From: Streptomyces sp. TG1A-8
GTDB taxonomy: Bacteria > Actinomycetota > Actinomycetes > Streptomycetales > Streptomycetaceae
Assembly (NCBI RefSeq): GCF_030499535.1
Contig: NZ_JASTLB010000001.1
Span: 5,766,001 to 5,830,000, forward strand
DNA length: 64,000 bases
Reading direction: 5' to 3'
Shown here: in pieces, positions 55,401-64,000 of the stretch
Layout of the letters: each line of letters starts with the position of its first letter
Position numbering within the stretch: position 1 is the first letter of the stretch
Program-made: the position numbers and the translations under genes
The notes under the pieces: generated by a model
What the model was told of the DNA's origin: nothing
What the model saw: only the letters and a program-made list of their open reading frames with translations
Database searches by the model: none

Positions 55401-55435
55401 CCACGGGCCCGGCAGCACGACTGCCGGGCCCGTGG
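55401..55435. terminator. terminator after rpoZ
   Basis: A perfect 15-bp stem CCACGGGCCCGGCAG (55401-55415) pairs with 55421-55435 around the loop CACGA. Confidence 0.92.
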
Positions 55436-55475
55436 TGTCTGATGGACCCGTACACAGCCGAGCCGGGGAGAGACG

Positions 55476-56678
55476 GTGCACGAGCCGAGGGTCGTTCTGG
55501 GGGTCAGCGGCGGGATCGCCGCGTACAAGGCCTGTGAGCTGCTGAGGAGGTTCACGGAGTCCGGTCACGACGTGCGCGTGGTGCCCACCGCCTCCGCGCT
55601 GCGCTTCGTCGGCGCCCCCACCTGGTCCGCACTGTCGGGCAACCCGGTCGCCACCGAGGTGTGGGACGACGTGCACGAGGTGCCGCACGTCCGCATCGGT
55701 CAGCACGCCGACCTCGTGGTCGTGGCGCCCGCGACGGCCGACACGCTCGCCCGGGCCGCCCACGGCCTCGCCGACGACCTGCTGACCAACACCCTCCTCA
55801 CCGCCCGCTGCCCGGTCGTCTTCGCCCCGGCGATGCACACCGAGATGTGGGAGCACCCCGCCACCCGGGAGAACGTCGCCACGCTGCGCCGCCGCGGTTG
55901 CGTCGTCGTCGAGCCCGCGGTCGGCCGCCTCACCGGCGCCGACACCGGCAAGGGCCGGCTGCCCGACCCGGTGGAGATCTTCGAGGTCTGCCGCCGGGTG
56001 CTGGCCCGCGGGACCGCCGCGCCCGACCTCGCCGGCCGGCACGTCGTCGTCTCCGCCGGCGGCACGCGCGAGCCGCTCGACCCGGTCCGCTTCCTGGGCA
56101 ACCGCTCCTCCGGCAAGCAGGGCTACGCCCTCGCCCGCACCGCCGCCGCCCGCGGCGCCCGGGTGACCCTGATCGCGGCGAACACCGGCCTGCCGGACCC
56201 GGCCGGCGTCGACGTCGTCCCGGTCGGCACCGCCGTACAGCTCCGCGAGGCGGTCCTGAAGGCCGCGGGGGACGCCGACGCCGTGGTCATGGCCGCCGCG
56301 GTCGCCGACTTCCGGCCGCGGACCTACGCGGCCGGGAAGATCAAGAAGAAGGACGGCCAGGACCCCGATCCGGTCGTCCTCGTGCGCAACCCCGACGTCC
56401 TCGCGGAGATCTCGGCCGACCGCGCCCGCCCCGGACAGGTGATCGTCGGCTTCGCCGCCGAGACGGACGACGTCCTGGCCAACGGCCGTGCCAAACTGGT
56501 CCGCAAGGGCTGTGACCTGCTCGTCGTCAACGAGGTCGGGGAGCACAGGACCTTCGGTTCGGAGGAGAACGAGGCCGTGGTCCTCGGCGCCGACGGCAGC
56601 GAGACCCTCGTGGCCCACGGCCCGAAGGAAGCCCTCGCCGACACCGTCTGGGACCTCGTCGCGGCCCGTCTGGGCTGA
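55476..56678 (+). CDS. coaBC: bifunctional phosphopantothenoylcysteine decarboxylase / phosphopantothenate-cysteine ligase
   Basis: CoaBC performs two steps of coenzyme A synthesis. The 400-residue protein has the flavin decarboxylase domain first ([33 protein letters not shown] with the PxMNxxMW-like motif, here reading PAMHTEMW), then the ligase domain ([20 protein letters not shown] and [12 protein letters not shown]). [10 protein letters not shown] and KIKKKDG near residue 280-295 are typical of CoaB. GTG 55476 follows GGGGAGAG. The gmk-rpoZ-coaBC-metK-priA-fmt-rsmB order is widely conserved in bacteria. Confidence 0.96.
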   Translation: MHEPRVVLGVSGGIAAYKACELLRRFTESGHDVRVVPTASALRFVGAPTWSALSGNPVATEVWDDVHEVPHVRIGQHADLVVVAPATADTLARAAHGLADDLLTNTLLTARCPVVFAPAMHTEMWEHPATRENVATLRRRGCVVVEPAVGRLTGADTGKGRLPDPVEIFEVCRRVLARGTAAPDLAGRHVVVSAGGTREPLDPVRFLGNRSSGKQGYALARTAAARGARVTLIAANTGLPDPAGVDVVPVGTAVQLREAVLKAAGDADAVVMAAAVADFRPRTYAAGKIKKKDGQDPDPVVLVRNPDVLAEISADRARPGQVIVGFAAETDDVLANGRAKLVRKGCDLLVVNEVGEHRTFGSEENEAVVLGADGSETLVAHGPKEALADTVWDLVAARLG

Positions 56679-56769
56679 CGCGCTGCGCCATCCGGGCCGT
56701 AGCGTTTCAGCCGTTCAGCGTCTTTTTCCCGTTCATGAATGGCGTGCGGTGGCTCTGGCCAACGCCGCC

Positions 56770-56789
56770 GGGCATTGTGCAGAATGCCC
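56770..56789. promoter_or_regulatory. perfect inverted repeat upstream of metK
   Basis: GGGCATT and AATGCCC (56770-56776 and 56783-56789) are exact complements with a 6-base spacer, 150 bp before metK and upstream of its likely -10 (56853-56858). The 20-bp size suits an operator for a dimeric regulator. Confidence 0.45.
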
Positions 56790-56852
56790 GTGCCGCAGGT
56801 CACAGCGCTCCCGAGAGGCGAGACAGCTGGGCCCGCGGCGGAGTGCGACCGA

Positions 56853-56858
56853 TAAACT
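56853..56858 (+). promoter_or_regulatory. -10 element TAAACT for metK
   Basis: TAAACT is a good TAnnnT match. It predicts a start near 56865 and a leader of about 75 nt. I see no S-adenosylmethionine riboswitch core in this leader. Confidence 0.45.
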
Positions 56859-56938
56859 GTGCACGGACGACGCCGGGCGCAGCCCCCGTGTCGTCCGCCC
56901 ATGATCAGCCAGCAGCCGCTGCAACCCCAGGGAGCGTT

Positions 56939-58147
56939 GTGTCCCGTCGTCTGTTCACCTCGGAGTCCGTGACCGAGGGTCACCCCGACAAGATCGCTGA
57001 CCAGATCAGCGACACCATCCTCGATGCGCTCCTGCGCGAGGACCCGGCTTCCCGGGTCGCCGTCGAGACGTTGATCACCACCGGTCTGGTGCACGTGGCC
57101 GGTGAGGTCACGACCAAGGCCTACGCGGACATCCCGACGCTGGTCCGCGGCAAGATCCTGGAGATCGGCTACGACTCCTCCAAGAAGGGCTTCGACGGTG
57201 CCTCCTGCGGGGTGTCGGTGTCCATCGGTGCGCAGTCCCCGGACATCGCGCAGGGGGTGGACGCGGCCTACGAGGCGCGGGTGGAGGGCGACGAGGACGA
57301 GCTGGACCGGCAGGGTGCGGGCGACCAGGGTCTGATGTTCGGGTACGCCTCGGACGAGACGCCGACGCTGATGCCGCTGCCGATCTTCCTGGCGCACCGT
57401 CTGTCGCGGCGGCTGTCGGAGGTCCGCAAGAACGGCACGATCCCCTACCTGCGTCCGGACGGCAAGACGCAGGTGACCATCGAGTACGACGGTGACAAGG
57501 CCGTGCGGCTGGACACGGTGGTGGTCTCCTCGCAGCACGCCAGTGACATCGACCTGGAGTCGCTGCTGGCGCCGGACATCCGTGAGTTCGTGGTGGAGGC
57601 GGAGCTGCGGGCGCTGCTGGAGGAGGGCATCAAGCTGGACACGGAGGGCTACCGGCTGCTGGTGAATCCCACCGGGCGGTTCGAGATCGGTGGTCCGATG
57701 GGGGACGCGGGGCTGACCGGCCGGAAGATCATCATTGACACCTACGGGGGGTTCGCCCGGCACGGTGGTGGTGCGTTCTCGGGCAAGGACCCCTCCAAGG
57801 TGGACCGTTCGGCGGCGTACGCGATGCGGTGGGTGGCCAAGAACGTGGTGGCGGCGGGGCTGGCGGCGCGCTGCGAGGTCCAGGTGGCCTACGCCATCGG
57901 CAAGGCCGAGCCGGTGGGTCTGTTCGTGGAGACCTTCGGTACCCACACGGTGGAGCCGGACAGGATCGAGAAGGCGATCGAGGAGGTCTTCGACCTGCGT
58001 CCGGCCGCGATCATCCGTGACCTGGACCTGCTGCGCCCGATCTACGCGCAGACCGCGGCCTACGGTCACTTCGGCCGTGAGCTGCCCGACTTCACCTGGG
58101 AGCGCACCGACCGCGTCGACGCCCTGCGCAAGGCCGCCGGGGTGTGA
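56939..58147 (+). CDS. metK: S-adenosylmethionine synthetase
   Basis: MetK makes SAM from methionine and ATP. The 402-residue protein shows [20 protein letters not shown] at the N-terminus, [20 protein letters not shown], and the flexible-loop and P-loop regions [25 protein letters not shown] 56939 follows AGGGAG at 56929-56934. From about 57200 to 57960 many codons end in G (gtg, ctg, gcg, cgg), a style similar to aroC. In Streptomyces SAM level affects antibiotic production and sporulation. Confidence 0.98.
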   Translation: MSRRLFTSESVTEGHPDKIADQISDTILDALLREDPASRVAVETLITTGLVHVAGEVTTKAYADIPTLVRGKILEIGYDSSKKGFDGASCGVSVSIGAQSPDIAQGVDAAYEARVEGDEDELDRQGAGDQGLMFGYASDETPTLMPLPIFLAHRLSRRLSEVRKNGTIPYLRPDGKTQVTIEYDGDKAVRLDTVVVSSQHASDIDLESLLAPDIREFVVEAELRALLEEGIKLDTEGYRLLVNPTGRFEIGGPMGDAGLTGRKIIIDTYGGFARHGGGAFSGKDPSKVDRSAAYAMRWVAKNVVAAGLAARCEVQVAYAIGKAEPVGLFVETFGTHTVEPDRIEKAIEEVFDLRPAAIIRDLDLLRPIYAQTAAYGHFGRELPDFTWERTDRVDALRKAAGV

Positions 58148-58300
58148 CCACCGGGCCCCGGCGCGTTCCGGACCGGAACGCGCCGGCGGCGGCGCGCCCC
58201 GGCCGGCCGGTCCGGCCGGGTGACCCGGCCGCCGCGGGCCCCGGGGCGCCCGGCGGCCGGACCGGATCCCGGGCGGCGCCGGCTGTCGGTGCCGTTTGGT

Positions 58301-58306
58301 AAGAAT
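58301..58306 (+). promoter_or_regulatory. possible -10 (AAGAAT) of a leaderless priA transcript
   Basis: AAGAAT (or the overlapping TAAGAA) lies 6-7 nt before the GTG at 58313. The spacing equals that of the other leaderless candidates in the window, and no Shine-Dalgarno sequence is seen. Confidence 0.4.
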
Positions 58307-58312
58307 GCAAGC

Positions 58313-60460
58313 GTGAGCAGCGAGGACGGACCGGGGGACGGCGGCGCCGCAGGGGCGCCGCCGGAGCAGCTCGCGCTCATCCGCGAGAGCGTGCGCGGGG
58401 CCGGGACGCCCCGGGCCAAGCCGCGCACCTGGCGGGGGGCCGCGCTCGCCGGGGAACTGCCCGTCGCCCGGGTGCTGGTCGACAAGGGCGTGCTGCACCT
58501 CGACCGGTACTTCGACTACGCCGTGCCCGAGGAACTGGACGCCGACGCGCAGCCCGGGGTGCGGGTGCGGGTGCGGTTCGGCGCCGGGCGGCACCGGGTG
58601 CGGGACGGGCGCCGTGAGGGTGGGGGGCTCATCGACGGCTTCCTGGTCGAGCGCCGGGCCGAGTCCGACTACGCCGGCCCGCTGGCCGCCCTCGCCCAGG
58701 TCGTGTCGCCCGAACCGGTGCTGAGCGAAGAGCTGCTGGGACTCGCGCGGGCGGTCGCCGACCGGTACGCGGGCAGCCTCGCCGACGTGCTCCAGCTGGC
58801 CGTGCCGCCGCGCAGCGCGCGGGCCGAGCGGCGGCCGTCCCCCGAACCCCTGCCGCCGCCGGCCGCGCCCGACGCCGGGTCGTGGGCGCGGTACGAGCAC
58901 GGCGGCGCGTTCCTGGAGTCGCTGGCCGCGGGAGGAGCGCCCAGGGCGGTGTGGAACGCCCTGCCGGGGCCGTTGTGGAGCGAGGAGCTGGCCCGGGCCG
59001 TCGCCGCCACGCTCGCCTCGGGCCGCGGCGCGCTCGTCGTCGTCCCGGACGGACGGTCCGCCGCGCGGGTCGACGCCGCGCTGACCGGGCTGCTCGGCGG
59101 GGGCCGGCACGCGCTGCTGACCGCCGACGCCGGGCCGGAGAAGCGCTACGCGCAGTGGCTGGCGGTGCGGCGGGGGTCCGTGCGCGCGGTCGTCGGCACC
59201 CGCGCCGCCATGTTCGCCCCCGTGCGGGACCTCGGACTCGTGGCCGTCTGGGACGACGGCGACGACAGCCACGGCGAGCAGCACGCCCCCCAGCCGCACG
59301 CGCGGGACGTGCTGCTGCTGCGTGCCGCCCTGGACGGGTGCGCGTTCCTGCTGGGGAGCTGGAGCTGCACCGTGGAGGCCGCCCAGCTCGTGGAGAGCGG
59401 CTGGGCCAGGCCCCTGGTCGCCGGCCGGGAGGAGGTGCGCCGGTCCGCGCCCCTGGTGCGGACGGTGGGCGACGACGACCTGGCGCGCGACGAGGCCGCC
59501 CGCGCCGCCCGGCTGCCCACGCTCGCCTGGGAGGTGGTCCGGGAGGGACTGCGGCACGGTCCGGTGCTGGTGCAGGTGCCGCGGCGCGGCTACGTGCCGC
59601 GCATGGCCTGTGCGCAGTGCCGGGCGCCCGCCCGGTGCCGGCACTGTTCCGGGCCGCTTCAGGCGCGGGACGCGGGGGCGCTGGGCTGCGGCTGGTGCGG
59701 GCGCGAGGAGGGGGCCTGGCACTGTCCCCGGTGCGGGGGCTTCCGGCTGCGGGCCCAGGTCGTCGGTGCGCGGCGGACCGCCGAGGAGCTGGGGCGGGCC
59801 TTCCCCGCGGTCCCGGTGCGCACCTCGGGGCGTGAGCACGTGCTGGACACCGTGCCGGGCACGCCCGCGCTGGTGGTGAGCACCCCGGGCGCCGAGCCGG
59901 TCGCCGAGGGCGGTTACGCGGCCGCTCTGCTGCTGGACGGCTGGGCCATGCTCGGACGCCCCGACCTGCGGGCCGGGGAGGACGCGCTGCGCCGGTGGAT
60001 CGCGGCGGGCGCGCTGGTCCGGCCGCAGGGGGAGCGGGGGACGGTGGTGGTCGTGGCCGAGTCGACGCTGCGGCCCGTGCAGGCGCTGGTGCGCTGGGAC
60101 CCGGTGGGGCACGCGGTGCGGGAACTGGCCGAGCGGGCCGAACTGGGGTTCCCCCCGGTGTCGCGGATGGCGGCCGTGTCGGGGACGGCGCGGGCCGTGG
60201 CGGAGTTCCTGGAGTCGGTCGACCTGCCCCCCGACGCCGAGGTGCTGGGACCGGTCCCGGTGCCGCCCGCACCGCCCGGACGGCCCCGCAGGCCCGGCGG
60301 CCCGCCGCCGGGGGAGCACTGGGAGCGGGCGCTGGTGCGGGTGCCGCCGGGGAGCGGGGCCGCGCTGGCCGCCGCCCTGAAGACGGCCCAGGCCGCGCGT
60401 ACGGCACGGGGGGGCGGGGAGGCGGTGCGGGTGCGGATCGACCCCCCGGACATCGGCTGA
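58313..60460 (+). CDS. priA: PriA-like primosomal protein N', helicase motifs degenerate
   Basis: PriA restarts collapsed replication forks. The 715-residue protein has the N-terminal 3'-DNA-binding domain (VARVLVDKGVLHLDRYFDYAVP, about 51-72) and eight zinc-binding cysteines at 433, 436, 442, 445, 459, 462, 471 and 474. The helicase core has lost its ATPase motifs: no GxGKT is found around residue 205-225 and the DEEH box region reads VWDDGDDSHGEQH (about 312-324). It can probably bind DNA and partner proteins but not unwind. This degeneration is typical of actinobacteria. Confidence 0.9.
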   Translation: MSSEDGPGDGGAAGAPPEQLALIRESVRGAGTPRAKPRTWRGAALAGELPVARVLVDKGVLHLDRYFDYAVPEELDADAQPGVRVRVRFGAGRHRVRDGRREGGGLIDGFLVERRAESDYAGPLAALAQVVSPEPVLSEELLGLARAVADRYAGSLADVLQLAVPPRSARAERRPSPEPLPPPAAPDAGSWARYEHGGAFLESLAAGGAPRAVWNALPGPLWSEELARAVAATLASGRGALVVVPDGRSAARVDAALTGLLGGGRHALLTADAGPEKRYAQWLAVRRGSVRAVVGTRAAMFAPVRDLGLVAVWDDGDDSHGEQHAPQPHARDVLLLRAALDGCAFLLGSWSCTVEAAQLVESGWARPLVAGREEVRRSAPLVRTVGDDDLARDEAARAARLPTLAWEVVREGLRHGPVLVQVPRRGYVPRMACAQCRAPARCRHCSGPLQARDAGALGCGWCGREEGAWHCPRCGGFRLRAQVVGARRTAEELGRAFPAVPVRTSGREHVLDTVPGTPALVVSTPGAEPVAEGGYAAALLLDGWAMLGRPDLRAGEDALRRWIAAGALVRPQGERGTVVVVAESTLRPVQALVRWDPVGHAVRELAERAELGFPPVSRMAAVSGTARAVAEFLESVDLPPDAEVLGPVPVPPAPPGRPRRPGGPPPGEHWERALVRVPPGSGAALAAALKTAQAARTARGGGEAVRVRIDPPDIG

Positions 60461-60604
60461 GGGGGCCGCCCGGGTGCCGGGCCGGCCGGGACACGGCTTG
60501 ACGGGGCGCCGGGGCGTCGTTGTGCCGGGCGGCGGGGACGGGGCCGTCGGTGCGCCGGGGCCGACTCGTGGGCTGCCGGATCGCGGACGGCCCGGCGTGC
60601 GGCT

Positions 60605-60630
60605 GCCCTCCCGGCGGTTTCCGGGAGGGT
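60605..60630. terminator. stem-loop between priA and the HTH gene
   Basis: CCCTCCCGG (60606-60614) pairs with CCGGGAGGG (60621-60629) around CGGTTT, between the convergent stops of priA (60460) and the HTH gene (60693). Flanking CTGCC/GGCAG can extend it. The rest of the 232-bp gap is GC-rich with no gene seen. Confidence 0.7.
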
Positions 60631-60692
60631 GGGGCAGTCGCTGCGGCCGGCCGTGGCGGTGCGTCGCCGGCCGTGGTGCCCGGCCGCGGTCG

Positions 60693-61472
<780 letters not shown>

Positions 61473-61587
61473 TCACGCCACGCCGGGCGGCAGGACTTCG
61501 CACGGACTCCGTACGACGCCCTACGGACACCGCCGGCCGCCGGTCCCCCGCGTCGCTGGCCGGAGGGAGCGGGCGGCCCGCTCGGCA

Positions 61588-61593
61588 TAGACT
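61588..61593 (+). promoter_or_regulatory. -10 element TAGACT for fmt
   Basis: TAGACT predicts a start near 61600 and a leader of about 37 nt that contains GAGAGG (61617-61622) as a distant ribosome binding site for fmt. Confidence 0.5.
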
Positions 61594-61636
61594 GGTGCGC
61601 CGCCCGCCCCCTCGTCCGAGAGGCCCGATCCCGCCC

Positions 61637-62569
61637 ATGAAGCTCGTCTTCGCCGGTACCCCCGAGGTCGCCGTTCCCGCCCTGGACGCCCTTCTCGCCT
61701 CCGGGCGGCACGAGGTGGCCGCCGTCGTCACGCGGCCCGACGCGCCGGCGGGGCGGGGGCGCAGGCTGGTCGCGTCGCCCGTGGCCGAGCGGGCGGAGGA
61801 GGCCGGGATCGAGGTGCTGAAGCCGGTCAGGCCGCGGGACCCGGAGTTCCTGGAGCGGCTCGGGGAGATCGCCCCGGACTGCTGCCCCGTCGTCGCCTAC
61901 GGAGCCCTGCTGCCGCGGGCCGCCCTGGACGTCCCGGCGCACGGCTGGGTCAACCTGCACTTCTCGCTGCTGCCCGCCTGGCGGGGGGCGGCGCCCGTGC
62001 AGCACTCCCTGATGGCGGGCGACGAGATCACCGGGGCCTCCACCTTCCTCATCGAGGAAGGGCTCGACTCCGGCCCGGTGTACGGCACCGTCACCGAGGA
62101 GATCCGGCCCACCGACACCAGCGGCGACCTGCTCACCCGGCTCGCCTACGCCGGGGCCGGGCTGCTCGCGGCGACCATGGACGGCATCGAGGACGGCACG
62201 CTGAAGGCCGTGCCGCAGCCGGCCGAGGGGGTCAGCCTCGCACCGAAGATCACCGTCGAGGACGCCCGGGTCGACTGGGCCGCGCCCGCGCTCCGTGTGG
62301 ACCGGCTGGTGCGCGGCTGCACCCCGGCGCCCGGTGCCTGGACCACCTTCCGCGGCGAGCGGCTCAAGCTCATCCAGGTCACCCCCGTGCCCGACCGGAC
62401 CGACCTGGCCCCCGGGCAGCCGGCCGTGGGCAAGAACAGCGTGCACGTGGGCACCGGGTCGTACGCCGTCGAGCTGGTGTGGGTGCAGGCCCAGGGCAAG
62501 AAGCCGATGCGGGCCGCCGACTGGGCGCGCGGGGTGCGCGTCGCCGAGGGGGAGGCGCTCGGCGGCTGA
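61637..62569 (+). CDS. fmt: methionyl-tRNA formyltransferase
   Basis: Fmt formylates initiator Met-tRNA. The 310-residue protein shows [20 protein letters not shown], the folate and catalytic region [20 protein letters not shown] with the conserved His, the catalytic Asp in [11 protein letters not shown], and a C-terminal OB-fold ([18 protein letters not shown]) that binds tRNA. ATG 61637 begins the conserved N-terminus exactly. rsmB follows with its own likely promoter 94 bp downstream. Confidence 0.97.
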   Translation: MKLVFAGTPEVAVPALDALLASGRHEVAAVVTRPDAPAGRGRRLVASPVAERAEEAGIEVLKPVRPRDPEFLERLGEIAPDCCPVVAYGALLPRAALDVPAHGWVNLHFSLLPAWRGAAPVQHSLMAGDEITGASTFLIEEGLDSGPVYGTVTEEIRPTDTSGDLLTRLAYAGAGLLAATMDGIEDGTLKAVPQPAEGVSLAPKITVEDARVDWAAPALRVDRLVRGCTPAPGAWTTFRGERLKLIQVTPVPDRTDLAPGQPAVGKNSVHVGTGSYAVELVWVQAQGKKPMRAADWARGVRVAEGEALGG

Positions 62570-62577
62570 CGCCGGCG

Positions 62578-62603
62578 GCGGAAGGCGGGGGCGGAAGGCG
62601 GGG
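62578..62603 (+). repeat. 13-bp perfect tandem duplication
   Basis: GCGGAAGGCGGGG occurs twice head to tail (62578-62590 and 62591-62603), followed by a further GCG. It lies in the short gap between fmt and rsmB, just upstream of the rsmB -10. It is probably a slippage product, and copy number may vary between strains. Confidence 0.85.
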
Positions 62604-62614
62604 GCGTGCCGACG

Positions 62615-62620
62615 TAGGCT
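62615..62620 (+). promoter_or_regulatory. -10 element TAGGCT for rsmB
   Basis: TAGGCT predicts a start near 62627 and a leader of about 36 nt containing GGAG (62649-62652) for the rsmB GTG. Confidence 0.45.
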
Positions 62621-62662
62621 GGGAGGCGCACCCCCCTCCTTCCCATCCGGAGCACCTTTTTC

Positions 62663-64000
62663 GTGAGCGAGCAGTCCCGGCGGCCGCGCAGGCCCGCCAA
62701 GCCCTACCGCCGTCCCCAGAAGGACCCCGTCCGCGTCCTCGCCTTCGAGGCGCTGCGCGCGGTGGACGAGCGGGACGCGTACGCCAACCTCGTGCTGCCG
62801 CCGCTGCTGCGCAAGGCGCGGGAGAAGGGCGGCTTCGAGGCGCGGGACGCCGCCCTCGCCACCGAGCTGGTCTACGGCACCCTGCGCCGGCAGGGCACCT
62901 ACGACGCCGTCATCGCCGCCTGTGTCGACCGGCCGCTGCGCGAGGTCGACCCGCCGGTGCTCGACGTGCTGAGCCTGGGCGCGCACCAGCTGCTGGGGAC
63001 GCGGATCCCCACGCACGCGGCGGTGTCCGCCTCCGTCGAGCTGGCGCGGGTGGTGCTCGGCGACGGGCGCGCCAAGTTCGTCAACGCCGTGCTGCGCAAG
63101 GTCGCGCAGGACGACCTCGACGGCTGGCTGGAGAAGGTCGCGCCGCCCTACGAGGAGGACCCCGAGGACCACCTCGCGGTCGTGCACTCCCACCCCCGCT
63201 GGGTCGTCTCCGCCCTGTGGGACTCCCTCGGCGGCGGGCGGGCCGGGATCGAGGACCTGCTGGAGGCCGACAACGAACGGCCCGAGGTGACCCTGGTGGC
63301 GCGGCCGGGCCGGGCCACCACCGAGGAGCTGCTGCGCGAGGACGCCGCCGTGCCGGGGCGCTGGTCCCCCTACGCCGTGCGCCTCACCGAGGGCGGCGAG
63401 CCGGGCGCCGTGCCGGCCGTGCACGAGGGACGGGCCGGGGTGCAGGACGAGGGCAGCCAGCTGGTCGCGCTCGCGCTCGCGAACGCGCCGCTGGACGGGC
63501 CGGACCGCAAGTGGCTCGACGGGTGCGCCGGACCGGGCGGCAAGGCCGCGCTGCTGGCCGCCCTCGCCGCCGAGCGCGGAGCGGAGCTGCTCGCCTCCGA
63601 GAAGCAGCCGCACCGGGCCGGACTGGTCGCCAGGGCCCTGCACGGCAACCCGGGGCCGTACCAGGTCGTCACCGCCGACGGGACCCGGCCGCCGTGGCGG
63701 CCCGGCACCTTCGACCGGGTGCTCGTGGACGTGCCCTGCACCGGGCTCGGCGCGCTGCGCCGGCGGCCCGAGGCCCGCTGGCGGCGGCGTCCGGAGGACC
63801 TGGACAACTTCGCGCCGCTGCAGCGCGCCCTGCTGCGCACCGCGCTGGACTCGGTGCGCGTCGGCGGGGTCGTCGGCTACGCCACCTGCTCGCCGCACCT
63901 GGCCGAGACCCGGGCGGTCGTGGCCGACGTGCTCAAGCAGCACCCGGACGCCGAACCCCTCGACGCCCGCCCGCTGCTGCCGGGCGTGCCCGCGCTCGGC
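62663..64000 (+). CDS. rsmB: 16S rRNA cytosine-967 methyltransferase RsmB (3' end outside window)
   Basis: RsmB methylates 16S rRNA. The frame is open from GTG 62663 to the window end (446 residues seen), so only the last few dozen residues are missing. The N-terminal NusB-like RNA-binding domain (VRVLAFEALRAVDERDAYAN; AALATELVYGTLRRQGTYDAV) is followed by the SAM methyltransferase domain with DGCAGPGGKAALLAAL, DVPCTGLGALRRRPEARW bearing one catalytic Cys, and GYATCSPHLAET with the other. The GTG is supported by GGAG ten bases upstream. Confidence 0.95.
   Translation, partial: MSEQSRRPRRPAKPYRRPQKDPVRVLAFEALRAVDERDAYANLVLPPLLRKAREKGGFEARDAALATELVYGTLRRQGTYDAVIAACVDRPLREVDPPVLDVLSLGAHQLLGTRIPTHAAVSASVELARVVLGDGRAKFVNAVLRKVAQDDLDGWLEKVAPPYEEDPEDHLAVVHSHPRWVVSALWDSLGGGRAGIEDLLEADNERPEVTLVARPGRATTEELLREDAAVPGRWSPYAVRLTEGGEPGAVPAVHEGRAGVQDEGSQLVALALANAPLDGPDRKWLDGCAGPGGKAALLAALAAERGAELLASEKQPHRAGLVARALHGNPGPYQVVTADGTRPPWRPGTFDRVLVDVPCTGLGALRRRPEARWRRRPEDLDNFAPLQRALLRTALDSVRVGGVVGYATCSPHLAETRAVVADVLKQHPDAEPLDARPLLPGVPALG

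Noticed and set aside
56790..56938. S-adenosylmethionine riboswitch in the metK leader
   Set aside because: I looked for the SAM-I and SAM-IV core (including the GGCAACC segment) and did not find it; only general GC-rich pairing is present.
56324..60319. Minus-strand reading frame of 1331 codons across coaBC, metK and priA
   Set aside because: It covers three certain genes on the other strand and has low-complexity composition; it is a GC-bias artefact.

Overview
This window is a 64 kb piece of a Streptomyces (or very close actinobacterial) chromosome. The reasons are very high GC with C or G in almost every third codon position, frequent GTG and TTG starts, TAnnnT -10 elements often without a -35, and diagnostic genes: bldD with its c-di-GMP motif at the known residue numbers, the actinomycete sIHF, a phosphatidylinositol mannoside (PIM) cluster and a helicase-degenerate PriA. 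Gene order matches, from memory, the conserved core region of Streptomyces chromosomes. I see no prophage, insertion sequence, CRISPR array, tRNA, rRNA or secondary-metabolite cluster. Two genes are cut by the window edges (thrS at the left, rsmB at the right).

Layout. 1-9.8 kb: thrS end, HIT hydrolase, an unknown membrane protein and an EF-G-like GTPase on the minus strand, then pgsA - PIM acyltransferase - pimA (translationally coupled) and a LemA-like membrane protein. 9.9-19 kb: pdxS-pdxT (PLP), yebC, ruvC-ruvA-ruvB (Holliday junction processing), yajC-secD-secF (Sec export motor) and apt. 19.2-30.8 kb: relA (ppGpp), a convergent DUF349 gene and a membrane-anchored cyclophilin, then MBL hydrolase, hisS, VKOR, rarA, rpsD and two small DUF proteins leading into alaS. 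30.8-42.96 kb: alaS-ruvX-mltG-aroE, aroC-aroK-aroB, a P-loop kinase-like protein, an M24 peptidase-like protein, efp and nusB.

43.1-54.4 kb: bldD, the master developmental repressor, is divergent from the pyrimidine operon pyrR-pyrB-pyrC-(membrane protein)-carA-carB-pyrD-pyrF. That operon makes UMP from glutamine, bicarbonate and aspartate (pyrE is not here). It is preceded by a leader with a PyrR-binding hairpin and a stem that would hide the Shine-Dalgarno sequence. sIHF follows. 54.4-64 kb: gmk, rpoZ, coaBC, metK, priA, a small HTH protein, fmt and rsmB.

The genes are mostly housekeeping (translation, nucleotide, cofactor and aromatic synthesis, secretion, recombination), tied together by overlapping stop/start codons and separated by strong perfect-stem terminators. 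The most rewarding observations are regulatory or concern degenerate enzymes: an exact BldD box upstream of bldD, the pyrR leader, six candidate leaderless promoters with 6-7 nt spacing, a 30-bp perfect palindrome, an M24 protein with substituted metal ligands, an unstudied membrane protein inside the pyr operon, and a shift of codon style in aroC-aroK. I did not find a clearly new multi-gene system, and the findings are scored accordingly.
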